Shown here: positions 1 through 8,901 of the stretch, piece after piece | How the letters are laid out: every line of letters starts with the position of its first letter | How positions within the stretch are numbered: position 1 is the first letter of the stretch | NCBI GenBank assembly: GCA_034408745.1 | Contig: JAWXCM010000206.1 | Location: 8,671-72,670, forward strand | Source of the DNA: JAWXCM01 sp034408745 | GTDB taxonomy: Bacteria > Acidobacteriota > Terriglobia > Bryobacterales > Bryobacteraceae | Direction of reading: 5' to 3' | Length of the DNA stretch: 64,000 nucleotides | Notes under the pieces: generated by a model | Databases searched by the model: none | What the model was told of the DNA's origin: nothing | Seen by the model: only the letters and a program-made list of their open reading frames with translations | Position numbers and translations under genes: made by a program

Positions 1-1111
1 TTCCGCTAGTCAGTTGTGTGGAACTGCCCCCGTTCAGGGAGCGAACGAAAACCTGGCCAATCGCGTTGACGGCGCGGACATAGGCAAGGGACTTACCGTC
101 AGGCGAGAACCGGGGCAAGTATTCCTCCTCCGGCTCGACCGCAATCGGTGAGATCCGCAGGGAGGTGGCGGGTACCGACTCGTGCGGAACAAGCAGGAAT
201 ACCGCCGCGGCGCCGGCGAGTGCTGCGGCCGCCACCGCTGACGGCAGGAGCCATGATCGAGGCCGGGTAACCGGGCCCAGGTTCGGTATTGGGGCGACGG
301 ACGCCTCGCTGAGCCGGTCACGGACATTGCGCAGTTCTCGATAGAGGTCGCGCGTGGAGTCGTAGCGGTTCTCGGGGTCCTTGGCCAGGCACCTCTCGAT
401 GATCCACCGGAGCGGGGCTGGCAGACTTGCCGGCAACGGTTCCGGATCTTCGCGGATGATGGCGGTCATTGTCTCCACCGTACTGTCGCGCTGGAAGGCC
501 CGACGGCCAGTGGCGAGTTCGTAGAGGATCAACCCGAACGAGAACTGGTCGCTGCGCGCATCGAGTTCGTGCGCGCGAGCTTGCTCGGGGCTCATGTACG
601 CGATGGTGCCGACGACGAAGCCCGGCTGGGAGACGGATACCGTGCGGGTCAACTGGTCTGTCGCCGGCGCGCCCGCGACCTGTTTAGCGAGGCCGAAGTC
701 GAGGATCTTGACTCGCCCGGACTTGCCGACCAGGATGTTGTCGGGTTTCAAGTCCCGATGAATGAACCCGGCCGAGTGAGCGGCGGCGAGGCCGTCAGCG
801 ATTTGCACTGCGATGTCGAGCAGGCGGCGCGTGTCGTCGCCCTGCCGCACTGGCTCACCTTCGACGTACTCCATGACGAGGTAGTCGTCGCCGATGTCGT
901 GAAGGGTAGCAATATTGGGGTGATTGAGCGCTGCGATCGCGCGGGCTTCGAAGCGAAAGCGATCTGTGAACTGGTCGTGTGAAAACTTGATCGCGACCGT
1001 ACGGTCGAGGCGCGTGTCGCGGGCCTTCCAGACCTCACCCATGCCGCCGGCACCAATGGCCGCGAGCAGCTCGTACGGGCCGATCCGGGAGCCAGGCGAG
1101 CGGGCTACCAC
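1..1111 (-). CDS. Receptor-like Ser/Thr protein kinase, 3' end outside window
   Basis: Sixth and last visible kinase of the array; about 370 codons lie in the window and the C-terminus is cut off by its left edge. The start is a GTG at 1109-1111 that overlaps the upstream gene's TAG (GTGGTAG), with a GGAG about 8 bases upstream, so it is probably translationally coupled. The N-terminus reads RIGPYELLAAIGAGGMGEVW (glycine-rich loop), then VAIKF (ATP lysine), HRDLKPDN (catalytic loop), DFGLAK and MSPEQA (activation segment). After the kinase domain comes a hydrophobic segment (WLLPSAVAAAALAGAAAVFL), and the visible ectodomain begins with PD40/TolB-like sequence (PRFSPDGKSLAYV, then QVFVRSLNGG at the edge). 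A membrane kinase with a beta-propeller sensor is expected; ligand and targets are unknown. Confidence 0.9.
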   Translation of the reverse strand, partial: MVARSPGSRIGPYELLAAIGAGGMGEVWKARDTRLDRTVAIKFSHDQFTDRFRFEARAIAALNHPNIATLHDIGDDYLVMEYVEGEPVRQGDDTRRLLDIAVQIADGLAAAHSAGFIHRDLKPDNILVGKSGRVKILDFGLAKQVAGAPATDQLTRTVSVSQPGFVVGTIAYMSPEQARAHELDARSDQFSFGLILYELATGRRAFQRDSTVETMTAIIREDPEPLPASLPAPLRWIIERCLAKDPENRYDSTRDLYRELRNVRDRLSEASVAPIPNLGPVTRPRSWLLPSAVAAAALAGAAAVFLLVPHESVPATSLRISPIAVEPEEEYLPRFSPDGKSLAYVRAVNAIGQVFVRSLNGGSSTQLTSG

Positions 1112-3672
1112 GACAGCGCTCCGTCGATGGTCCAGATGTCGGATGTTTCTGTTTCGACGGTGACCAGCAGTCGCTTGCCGTCCGGATGGAGGTTGACGTT
1201 GAACAGACGCTTGTCAATGGCAACATCGAGTGTGACCAGCTTCTTCTCGATCCCGGCTGCCACGTCAATCGACCACAATTCCCATTGCCGTCGTTCTCCG
1301 CGGCGCAGCCCGAAAATGCTCCTGCCGCCGGGGCCGAAGGAGAACGTGCGGTATCCACCCTTCGACAGCACCCGATCCGTTTTGCCGTCCGTCGAGATAA
1401 CGTGGAGATCACCTCCGCCCTCAGTCAGGAACGCGATGAGGTCTCCGGCGGGGGACCAGTTTACAGGAAACCCAGGTGTCGGCTCTTTCGCTGTGTAGAT
1501 GTCCACCGGCTCGCCTCCGGACGTCGACACCCTGGTGATTCTGGCGCCATCTGCCGCGTACCGCGTGTAGACGATCCAGGCTCCATCGGGTGAGAATGAC
1601 GCACCATGGGTGTCCTTGCGGGCCCGGTCCACTTCAATCGGTACACCCCCGGATGCAGAGACCAGCAGGACTCGGTGTTCCTTGCCGTAACTGTCGAGCG
1701 AGAGCTGCTGCCCATCGTGGGAGAAATTGATGCGCTGTATGTTCTCCACTTCAGGACCGGAGAGTGACAACGGTCTGGGCACGCCTCCTCCATCAGCCTT
1801 AAAGAAGATTGCAGCGCGGCCCGCGACATCGCTGATATATGCGAATTCGCGGCCCGACGGATGCCAGACGGCTGCCGAGTCCGTGCGGCCGCGCTCCACA
1901 AGCGAACGTCCCTTGCCGCTGTCGATCTGGAACTCGTAGACGGCCTGCTGAAGCGCATGAACGGAAACGGCGATTCGTGTGCCGTCGGGGGAGATGGCAG
2001 GATCTCGCTCTCCGGCGGGTCCCGCCGTGAGCGTGCGCTGTGCTCCCGACTTCACGTTGATGGCGTACAGATGCGTTTCGTCGGTTTCCGATCTGCGGCT
2101 CGCAAGAACAATGTGTTTCCCGTCGGGCATCCACTGAAACAGTCCCTGAGCGATGGTGTAGCTTCGAAACCGGGCTGGCGACCGGACCGGGTTGTCACCA
2201 TTCGCGCCAGCAATCCACAACTCTCGCTCATCCTGCTCATCCTGCCGGTTGAGGCAGAGCAGCGCGAGTTGTTTGCCGTCAGGCGAGAACCTTGGAACAG
2301 CGGTTCGGGACTTCTCCGGAAACCCTGGACGGCGGTAGCGTACCGCGTTCGTGCCGTCACCGTTGGCGAGATAAATTGCGCCTTCCGAGCGCCGGAAGAA
2401 TGCGAGCCGCCCTCCGTCGGGAGAGAGCGATCCGAATACGGCATCTTTGACGAACAGCTGCGGCACACCGCCGGTAGCGCCGACGAAGTAGACATTCCTG
2501 CCAAGTTCGAAGTAAACGCGAGTGCCGTCGGGCGACCAGAACGGCCTTGCGGCGGCGGTTTTCCCCTGGGTCAGTTGCGCCGCTGAAGTAGCGTCGACCG
2601 TCCTGGTGAACACCTGATCGATCCCGTCTACGTTGCACGTATACGCGACCGTGCGGCCATCCGGGGACCAGGCGGGCTGTCGTTCCCGGCAGGCGTCCGT
2701 GGCGAACGGCGTGTACTTTACGTCGGGCGCTACGGTTCGCGGCGGGCGCAGCCAGAAGAAAGCTGCCACCGAGCATACGGCTGCAAGAGCGGCTCCGAGC
2801 GCGAATGGCAACACGGGCCAGTGGCGTTGGGGCTGGACGGCTGCGGGCTGTCCTGCGGACTGCGTCTCGGTGATGCGGGTGCGAGCCGAGCGCAGGTCCG
2901 CCAACAGGTCTTTTGTCGAGGCGTAGCGTTCTTCAGGATCCTTGGCGAGGAGCCGCTCGATGATCCAGCGCAGAAGCGCCGGGACGGTGGGCGGGAGTGG
3001 CTCGGCTTCATCGCGGATGATGGCGGCCAGCGTTTCGGGCGCGCTTGGCCGCGCGAACGCGCGTTTTCCTGCGGCGAGTTCGTACAGCACCAGGCCGAAG
3101 GAGAACTGGTCACTGCGCGCGTCGAGCTCCTGTCCACGCGCCTGCTCAGGGCTCGTGTACGCCGTGGTGCCAACGATGCTGCCGGGGTCTGTGACGGAGG
3201 TGCGCGTCGCGTCCTCGGCTGCGGGCCGAACGGCGGCTTTGGCGAGGCCAAAGTCCAGAATCTTGACGCGATTCGATTTCGTCAGCAGGATGTTGTCCGG
3301 CTTCAGGTCGCGATGCACAAAACCGGCCGTGTGGGCGGCTGCGAGGCCGTCGGCGATCTGCACGGCGACGTCGAGAAGCTTGCGGGTGTTGTCGGGGGCG
3401 CGGAGCGGCTCGCCGTCAACGTACTCCATCACGATGTAGTTCTCGCCGACATCGTAAAGGGCGGCTACGTTCGGGTGGTTCAGCGCGGCGATGGCCCGAG
3501 CCTCGCGTTCGAACCGCTCGCTGAATTGCGCGTGCGAGAACTTGATGGCGACCACTCGGTCGAGCCGGGTGTCGCGGGCTTTCCACACCTCACCCATGCC
3601 GCCAGCGCCGATGGGGGCGAGCAGTTCGTAGGGTCCGATTCGTCCGCCTGCCTTTACTGCTTCCGCGGCCAT
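1105..3672 (-). CDS. Receptor-like Ser/Thr protein kinase with PD40 ectodomain
   Basis: About 855 aa. Kinase domain about residues 14-275: G-loop GAGGMG (22-27), ATP lysine K44, HRD at 120-122, DFG at 140-142, then SPEQARG. All catalytic residues are present. One membrane segment near residue 300 (FALGAALAAVCSVAAFFWL) is followed by a propeller of PD40-type repeats (PAWSPDGRTVAYT, RFSPDGKQLAL, SFSPDGAWIVYT). I chose the ATG at 3670-3672 rather than an ATG 12 bases upstream because GGGAGAGG then sits just in front of it; this ribosome site lies inside the last codons of the upstream kinase, so the genes overlap by 19 bases. Unlike two of its neighbours it ends in DIWTIDGALSW, not WERLWPR. Likely a signalling kinase responding to an envelope cue; the substrate is unknown. 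Confidence 0.93.
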   Translation of the reverse strand: MAAEAVKAGGRIGPYELLAPIGAGGMGEVWKARDTRLDRVVAIKFSHAQFSERFEREARAIAALNHPNVAALYDVGENYIVMEYVDGEPLRAPDNTRKLLDVAVQIADGLAAAHTAGFVHRDLKPDNILLTKSNRVKILDFGLAKAAVRPAAEDATRTSVTDPGSIVGTTAYTSPEQARGQELDARSDQFSFGLVLYELAAGKRAFARPSAPETLAAIIRDEAEPLPPTVPALLRWIIERLLAKDPEERYASTKDLLADLRSARTRITETQSAGQPAAVQPQRHWPVLPFALGAALAAVCSVAAFFWLRPPRTVAPDVKYTPFATDACRERQPAWSPDGRTVAYTCNVDGIDQVFTRTVDATSAAQLTQGKTAAARPFWSPDGTRVYFELGRNVYFVGATGGVPQLFVKDAVFGSLSPDGGRLAFFRRSEGAIYLANGDGTNAVRYRRPGFPEKSRTAVPRFSPDGKQLALLCLNRQDEQDERELWIAGANGDNPVRSPARFRSYTIAQGLFQWMPDGKHIVLASRRSETDETHLYAINVKSGAQRTLTAGPAGERDPAISPDGTRIAVSVHALQQAVYEFQIDSGKGRSLVERGRTDSAAVWHPSGREFAYISDVAGRAAIFFKADGGGVPRPLSLSGPEVENIQRINFSHDGQQLSLDSYGKEHRVLLVSASGGVPIEVDRARKDTHGASFSPDGAWIVYTRYAADGARITRVSTSGGEPVDIYTAKEPTPGFPVNWSPAGDLIAFLTEGGGDLHVISTDGKTDRVLSKGGYRTFSFGPGGRSIFGLRRGERRQWELWSIDVAAGIEKKLVTLDVAIDKRLFNVNLHPDGKRLLVTVETETSDIWTIDGALSW

Positions 3673-6269
3673 AGCCTCTCCCATAAGTTCGCGGGCGGTG
3701 GACGAAAGCCCTCGAGAATCCAGATGTCACCCTCGCTCGCAGCCACGGTTCCGGCGAGGAACTTGCCGTCAGGCGAGATGCTGAAGCGCCGGCCCGCGCC
3801 GGCCCGCGAGTTAAAGCGTAACGCCCCCGGGAGGTTACTCACAGTCTTCACACTGCCGGATTTCCAGTTCAGTTCGAGTATCTGCTGCGAGGCGGTGCCT
3901 CGATACATACCGACCAGCGACCGGCCATAAATTGCGGTCCCGTCGCGATTCCACGTTGCGGGACGACCGAGCTCAGCAGGAAGGTCCATCACTTTCTTTC
4001 CGTCTCCCGACATTAACCAGGGAGGCCGGATTGGCGGATTCACTATGCACAGAATTAAATCATCCTTTGGCGACCATTCCGGGCGGCATCGATCTGCCCC
4101 GAGGTCGACGGGCTGCTCATGGCTGCCAGGCCGAATCTTCCTTACGCGCCCTGACAGCAAGGAATACGCGATCCACTTGCCGTCGGGCGACCAGGAGGGG
4201 GTGGCATGGTCTCCGCCGTTCTCGCCTATCGGCGTGGGTGTTCCGCCTGAGACCGCGACCACCCAGATACCCTGACCGCTTGCCCGGCGCACCGAGAAGG
4301 CGACGCGGGTTTCGTCAGGGGAGAAGACTGGGTCGATGAACTCGAACACGCCTGTCTGGTCGGGAAGGGACTTGCGCGAGACCACAATTCGTTCCGTTCC
4401 GGAATCGCGGTCATGGAGCACAATCTCCTCCTGCCGAACATAAAGAAAGCGGTTGGTTCGCGGTGCCCATGAAGGGTACTGAAGAGTAAGCCGGGACCGC
4501 ACCATGGGCCGTGGCGGAGAACCGTCAATCGGCATCTCCAGCAGCGAGAAGCGCCGGGCTCCCTCAACGTAGGCGATACGTGAGCCGTCGCGGCTGACCG
4601 ACGGCTGGGTGGCGGTAGAACTCGGTAACAGCCAGGACAAGCGGCCTGTGTCTGTGTCGATGAGGCGTAAGCCCGGGTCATCGCCCGCGGAGAGTACACC
4701 ATGGCGACCGTCGGAGAGCCATGCGACATCCAGAAAAGAACTGCCCAGGGACTCCAACAGCCGCCGGGATCCGCCTGCGGCATTGACCAGCCATACCTCC
4801 TGACCATGCGCAGTCGGGATTGAGACCAACAGGCGCTTCGAATCGGGAGACCAGGTTAGGTGGTCGGGAGCGAAGCAGCACTCCGGATCGAATCCTGAGA
4901 CTGGCTTCGGCTCTGCCTCGGGTGGTGAGGCGATGACGAGTCTGCGCTTTCCGGGCGCTCCGGGGGAGTCTGTCTCGAGCGCGGCGAGGCTCTTGCCGTC
5001 CGGCGAGACTGCGGACGAGTAACTGCGGCGGATCTTCGGGAGACGGAAGGCCTCGCCCCCGGCTCTCCCAACCGAGAAGACACCGCCGTAGGACGTGTAA
5101 TAGATGCGCGAGCCATCGCTGGACCAGCTCAGGCTTTCCACCGGCAGCAGTGCATTGGCGACAACGACGGGCGGGCTCCCGTCGAGATCTCGCACCACGA
5201 CTTCAAATCCGTCCCGGGACTGCCGGGTGTAGGCGATGCTGCGGCCGTCGGGCGACCATGATGGGCTCTCTTCCGGAGCCTCCTCATTTGCGAAGGGCAC
5301 GATCTTGTATTGCGAGGTGTCGGGCTGCCACGGGGCTCGCAGTTGCCACGCGACGAATGCAGTGGTTGCCAGCAGGGCTCCGGCTGCGAACCAGATGAAG
5401 ATGTTCCCTGCTCTGGTGCGCCTTGCGGGCTCGACGGTGGAGGCGTGTTGCGACGCGCTGGTGTCTCGCATTCGCTCGCGCAGGGTACGTAGTTCCAGAT
5501 AGAGGCCGCGGGTGGTGTCGTAGCGTTCGGAGGGGTCTTTGCTAAGGCAGCGTTCGATGACCCAGCACAGAGGGCCGGGAACGCTGGATGGCAATGGCTC
5601 GGCATCATCCCGGATGATGGCCGCCATGGTCTCCGGTACGCTCGGGCGCTGGAACGCGCGCTTGCCCGCGACAAGCTCATAGAGCACGAGGCCGAAGGAG
5701 AACTGATCGCTCCGCGCATCGAGTTCCTCGCCGCGTGCCTGCTCCGGGCTCATGTACGCAGTGGTGCCGACGATGGTGCCCGGGTTTGTGACGGAGGTGC
5801 GGGTGGCATCCTCGGAGGCGGGTCGCACGGCAGCTTTGGCGAGGCCGAAGTCGAGGATCTTGGCGCGCCCCGCCTTCGTGATCAGGATGTTGTCGGGCTT
5901 GAGGTCGCGATGCACGAAACCGGCGGCATGCGCGGATGCGAGTCCGTCGGCGATCTGCACGGCGAGGTCGAGCAATTTGCGGGTGTTGTCGGGGGCACGG
6001 ACCGGCTCGCCGTCCACGTACTCCATGACGATGTAGTTCTCGCCGACATCGTAGATTTGGGCAATGTTCGGGTGGTTCAGTGCGGCGATGGCCCGGGCTT
6101 CCCGTTCGAAGCGCTCAGTGAACTGGGCGTGAGAGAACTTGATGGCGACGACGCGGTCGAGGCGTGTGTCGCGAGCTTTCCACACCTCGCCCATGCCGCC
6201 TGCGCCGATGGGCGCGAGCAGTTCGTAGGGTCCGATTCGTCCGCCAGCCTTTACTGCTTCCGCGGCCAT
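3654..6269 (-). CDS. Receptor-like Ser/Thr protein kinase with PD40 ectodomain
   Basis: About 871 aa from the ATG at 6267-6269 (MAAEAVKAGG), preceded by GGGAGAGG; a TTG 15 bases upstream is possible but less likely. Intact kinase motifs: GAGGMGEVW, VAIKF, HRDLKPDN, DFGLAK, MSPEQARGEE. Membrane segment about residue 290 (IFIWFAAGALLATTAFVAW). The ectodomain starts YKIVPFANEE and holds repeated propeller blades (PSWSPDGRSIAYT, LSWSSDGSRIYYT, PVFSPDETRVAF, PSWSPDGKWIAY). It ends DIWILEGFRPPPANLWERLWPRKQ-like. The first about 20 codons are identical to those of the next gene downstream apart from silent changes. The stop lies 19 bases inside the downstream gene, whose ribosome site is formed by the codons of the terminal WERLWP peptide. 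Confidence 0.93.
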   Translation of the reverse strand: MAAEAVKAGGRIGPYELLAPIGAGGMGEVWKARDTRLDRVVAIKFSHAQFTERFEREARAIAALNHPNIAQIYDVGENYIVMEYVDGEPVRAPDNTRKLLDLAVQIADGLASAHAAGFVHRDLKPDNILITKAGRAKILDFGLAKAAVRPASEDATRTSVTNPGTIVGTTAYMSPEQARGEELDARSDQFSFGLVLYELVAGKRAFQRPSVPETMAAIIRDDAEPLPSSVPGPLCWVIERCLSKDPSERYDTTRGLYLELRTLRERMRDTSASQHASTVEPARRTRAGNIFIWFAAGALLATTAFVAWQLRAPWQPDTSQYKIVPFANEEAPEESPSWSPDGRSIAYTRQSRDGFEVVVRDLDGSPPVVVANALLPVESLSWSSDGSRIYYTSYGGVFSVGRAGGEAFRLPKIRRSYSSAVSPDGKSLAALETDSPGAPGKRRLVIASPPEAEPKPVSGFDPECCFAPDHLTWSPDSKRLLVSIPTAHGQEVWLVNAAGGSRRLLESLGSSFLDVAWLSDGRHGVLSAGDDPGLRLIDTDTGRLSWLLPSSTATQPSVSRDGSRIAYVEGARRFSLLEMPIDGSPPRPMVRSRLTLQYPSWAPRTNRFLYVRQEEIVLHDRDSGTERIVVSRKSLPDQTGVFEFIDPVFSPDETRVAFSVRRASGQGIWVVAVSGGTPTPIGENGGDHATPSWSPDGKWIAYSLLSGRVRKIRPGSHEQPVDLGADRCRPEWSPKDDLILCIVNPPIRPPWLMSGDGKKVMDLPAELGRPATWNRDGTAIYGRSLVGMYRGTASQQILELNWKSGSVKTVSNLPGALRFNSRAGAGRRFSISPDGKFLAGTVAASEGDIWILEGFRPPPANLWERLWPRKQ
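3675..3682 (-). promoter_or_regulatory. Ribosome binding site inside upstream kinase gene
   Basis: GGGAGAGG on the minus strand, just upstream of the ATG at 3672. The same bases encode part of the conserved C-terminal WERLWP peptide of the preceding kinase, so one stretch serves both as coding tail and as ribosome site. Equivalent sites lie at 6272-6279 and 11409-11416. Confidence 0.7.
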
Positions 6270-8899
6270 AGCCTCTCCCACCAACTGCTCGGCGGTTCGA
6301 AACCGTCGAGGATCCAGATGTCGCCTTCGTTGCTCCGCACGGTTACTACGACGCTTTTCTCATCGGGCGAGACGGCGAGGCGCGTGGGACCTCCAAGCGG
6401 ACCGCGAAACTCCAGGGGCTCGGAGAAAACGTACAGGACCTGGATCTTCCCGGAAGTGGCGTCAACGCGAATGAAGTCCTGCCTGCCTTCCTTCTGCCGG
6501 ATGGCATAGATGGTCTTCTCATCTTTTGACAGACCAGCGCTCCAGACGGCCTCAGACGTGACCTGCTGCAGTATTTTGCCCTCGTCGAAGGACATGAAGA
6601 ACATTCCCTTCTGACCAGCGCAAAGGATTCTGCTGGAGCCTGACGAAGACGCATTGCAGTTACTGGTCGCAAGTTTGACCGGACTCTCGCTGCTGCCTAA
6701 CCGATATCGGTACATGCCAGTGGGGAGTAGCTGCAGGTCGGGCTTCTGTGAGGCTCCGAACGATCCAAACATGACGGAACTTCCGTCCGCCGACCAGACG
6801 GTGTTCAACGCATTCTTACCCGGAATCACGGGAGATGGTGTTCCGCCGCCGATGGACGAGACATAGCCGGTAAGGCCATTGAAGGTAGTAACTCCGTAGG
6901 CAATGCGCTGTCCATCCGGAGAAAAAACCGGTCTTTCCAGCCACTGCGACCTGCCTCCCCCGAAGTCACGGGGCGATACTACGACACGCTCGAGCGTTCC
7001 GGCGCGGTTTCTGACCCGGATTTCGTCGCCATGTATATAGGCATATTCATCCCCGGCCGGCGACCAGGCAAGTTCCGACTGGTTCACTCTGGAGGAGAGG
7101 AAACTGCGCGGGGCGGAGCCGTCGACCGGGATCTCGATGAGCCGGAAGCGTGTGAGTCCCTGGGTGTAGGCAATGCGTTTCCCGTCGGGCGACACGGAAG
7201 GGTATGCCACAGGGGCCGACGTCGCGAGGATCGGACGAATCCGGCCTGTTTCAGTGTCGATGAGCTGAATACCCTGCTCACCCGGGGAGCTGGCTATAAC
7301 GGCGTGCCTGTTGTCGGGGAGCCATGACAGATGGACCTGCAGTACCGAGTTGAGTTCCGTGAGAGTGCGCACGCTTCGTCCGGGTTCTACGAGAAGCAAC
7401 CGGCTGCGCCGCCCGAGCAGGCGTTCGGACACCAGGATTCGTCTGGAGTCGGGCGACCACGCAATGGTGGGAGAGGTACCGCAACACTCCAGCGACTGAG
7501 AGAGCCTGGTGGGCGCTGAACCGGGGGGAGACTCGACCCAAATACGCCGAATCTGCTCTTCGCCTTGTTTTGTGTCCCGCACAAATGCGAGCGACTTGCC
7601 GTCAGGCGAAGCAGCAATGTCGTGCGTCCGGTTTCCGGCGGGTACGGGCAGCGCTTCCGGCTGTCCGCCTGCACGCGACACGGACCACGCTACAGAACCA
7701 AGCAGGAAGTAGAGGCGGTTGCCGTCCACGGACCAGGCCAGGCGCTCTACGAACGTCGGACTGACCGCATTCGCAGCGATGCTCAGCTTTGCGATGACGG
7801 TGGGAGCGTTGCCGTCCGCGTTCTTCAGCATGATTCTGAAATCACGAGGCGTCTTCACCACATAAGCAATGCTGCGGCCATCGGGGGACCACGTGGCGCC
7901 GTACTCGCCCGATTCTTCTGTCGCGAATGGCGTGAAGCGATAGGCGGAAATCTCGGGTTGCCATTGCTGACGGGAAGCCAGGCCGATGAAGGCGGCAGCG
8001 GTCAGGAGCACGGCGGCGACTGCGGTCACAACGCCGGGCATCCTTCGACGGTACATTTGCCGTGGAGGGGCCAAGGCCACGGGCTCCGTTGCTTCGCTGA
8101 GGCGCTCTCGGATGGTTCGCAGTTCCAGGAACAGATCGCGAGTGGTGTCGTAACGGCTGGCTGGGTCTTTCGACAGGAGCCGTTCGATCACCCAGCGCAG
8201 AGGCGCGGGTATGGAGCCGGGCAATGGCGGCGTCTCGTCGCGGATGATGGCCGACAGCGTTTCAACGGTACTGTCGCGCTGAAACGGCCGCTTGCCAGCG
8301 GCGAGCTCATACAGCATGAGGCCGAGGGAAAACTGGTCACTGCGCGCATCGAGTCCGAGGCCACGGGCCTGCTCGGGGCTCATGTAAGCGGCGGTGCCAA
8401 TGATGCTGCCCGGGTCCGTGACAGACGTGCGAGTCGCGTCTGTTGCCGCGGGAGCGGTGCCGGATTTCGCAAGGCCGAAGTCCAGTATCTTGGCCCGACC
8501 CGCCTTCGTGATCAGGATGTTGTCGGGCTTGAGGTCACGATGCAGGATTCCCGCTGCATGTGCGGCAGCGAGGCCATCCGCGATTTGCATCGCCATGTCG
8601 AGCAGTGCTCGCGTGTTGTCGGGGGCACGGAGCGGCTCACCGTCCACGTACTCCATCACGATGTAGTTCTCGCCGACGTCGTAGATTTGCGCGATGTTGG
8701 GGTGGTTGAGGGCGGCGATGGCGCGGGCCTCGCGTTCGAAGCGCGCGGTGAACTGGGCGTGAGAGAACTTGATGGCGACGACGCGGTCGAGGCGTGTGTC
8801 GCGGGCTTTCCACACCTCGCCCATGCCGCCGGCACCGATGGGCGCGAGCAGTTCGTAGGGTCCGATGCGGGCGCCGGCCTTCATTGTTTGCGCGGCCAT
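6251..8899 (-). CDS. Receptor-like Ser/Thr protein kinase with PD40 ectodomain
   Basis: About 882 aa from the ATG at 8897-8899 (MAAQTMKAGARIGPYELL). The frame is open for 111 codons further upstream, but that stretch is antisense-like sequence inside the preceding kinase and matches nothing, so I excluded it. The upstream TAG ends at 8902, two bases before this ATG. Kinase motifs are intact (GAGGMGEVW, VAIKF, HRDLKPDN, DFGLAK, MSPEQARGL). Membrane segment near residue 290 (VVTAVAAVLLTAAAFIGLA). The ectodomain begins YRFTPFATEE with PD40 blades (ATWSPDGRSIAYV, IAWSPDSRRILV, PSVSPDGKRIAYT, PVFSPDGQRIAYG). C-terminus WWERLWPRKQ overlaps the next gene. Kinase-domain DNA is close to identical, including third positions, with the next gene downstream. 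Confidence 0.93.
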   Translation of the reverse strand: MAAQTMKAGARIGPYELLAPIGAGGMGEVWKARDTRLDRVVAIKFSHAQFTARFEREARAIAALNHPNIAQIYDVGENYIVMEYVDGEPLRAPDNTRALLDMAMQIADGLAAAHAAGILHRDLKPDNILITKAGRAKILDFGLAKSGTAPAATDATRTSVTDPGSIIGTAAYMSPEQARGLGLDARSDQFSLGLMLYELAAGKRPFQRDSTVETLSAIIRDETPPLPGSIPAPLRWVIERLLSKDPASRYDTTRDLFLELRTIRERLSEATEPVALAPPRQMYRRRMPGVVTAVAAVLLTAAAFIGLASRQQWQPEISAYRFTPFATEESGEYGATWSPDGRSIAYVVKTPRDFRIMLKNADGNAPTVIAKLSIAANAVSPTFVERLAWSVDGNRLYFLLGSVAWSVSRAGGQPEALPVPAGNRTHDIAASPDGKSLAFVRDTKQGEEQIRRIWVESPPGSAPTRLSQSLECCGTSPTIAWSPDSRRILVSERLLGRRSRLLLVEPGRSVRTLTELNSVLQVHLSWLPDNRHAVIASSPGEQGIQLIDTETGRIRPILATSAPVAYPSVSPDGKRIAYTQGLTRFRLIEIPVDGSAPRSFLSSRVNQSELAWSPAGDEYAYIHGDEIRVRNRAGTLERVVVSPRDFGGGRSQWLERPVFSPDGQRIAYGVTTFNGLTGYVSSIGGGTPSPVIPGKNALNTVWSADGSSVMFGSFGASQKPDLQLLPTGMYRYRLGSSESPVKLATSNCNASSSGSSRILCAGQKGMFFMSFDEGKILQQVTSEAVWSAGLSKDEKTIYAIRQKEGRQDFIRVDATSGKIQVLYVFSEPLEFRGPLGGPTRLAVSPDEKSVVVTVRSNEGDIWILDGFEPPSSWWERLWPRKQ
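6272..6279 (-). promoter_or_regulatory. Ribosome binding site inside upstream kinase gene
   Basis: GGGAGAGG on the minus strand in front of the ATG at 6269, embedded in the WERLWP codons of the preceding kinase, whose TAA lies at 6251-6253. This geometry favours translational coupling. Confidence 0.7.
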
Positions 8900-8901
8900 A
8901 A

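Noticed and set aside
2821..3930. A 369-codon plus-strand frame across the kinase genes
   Set aside because: The same kind of frame reappears at the equivalent place in each kinase copy (for example 7565-8905 and 10810-11394), as expected for the antisense of a repeated gene; it has no start context or domain.
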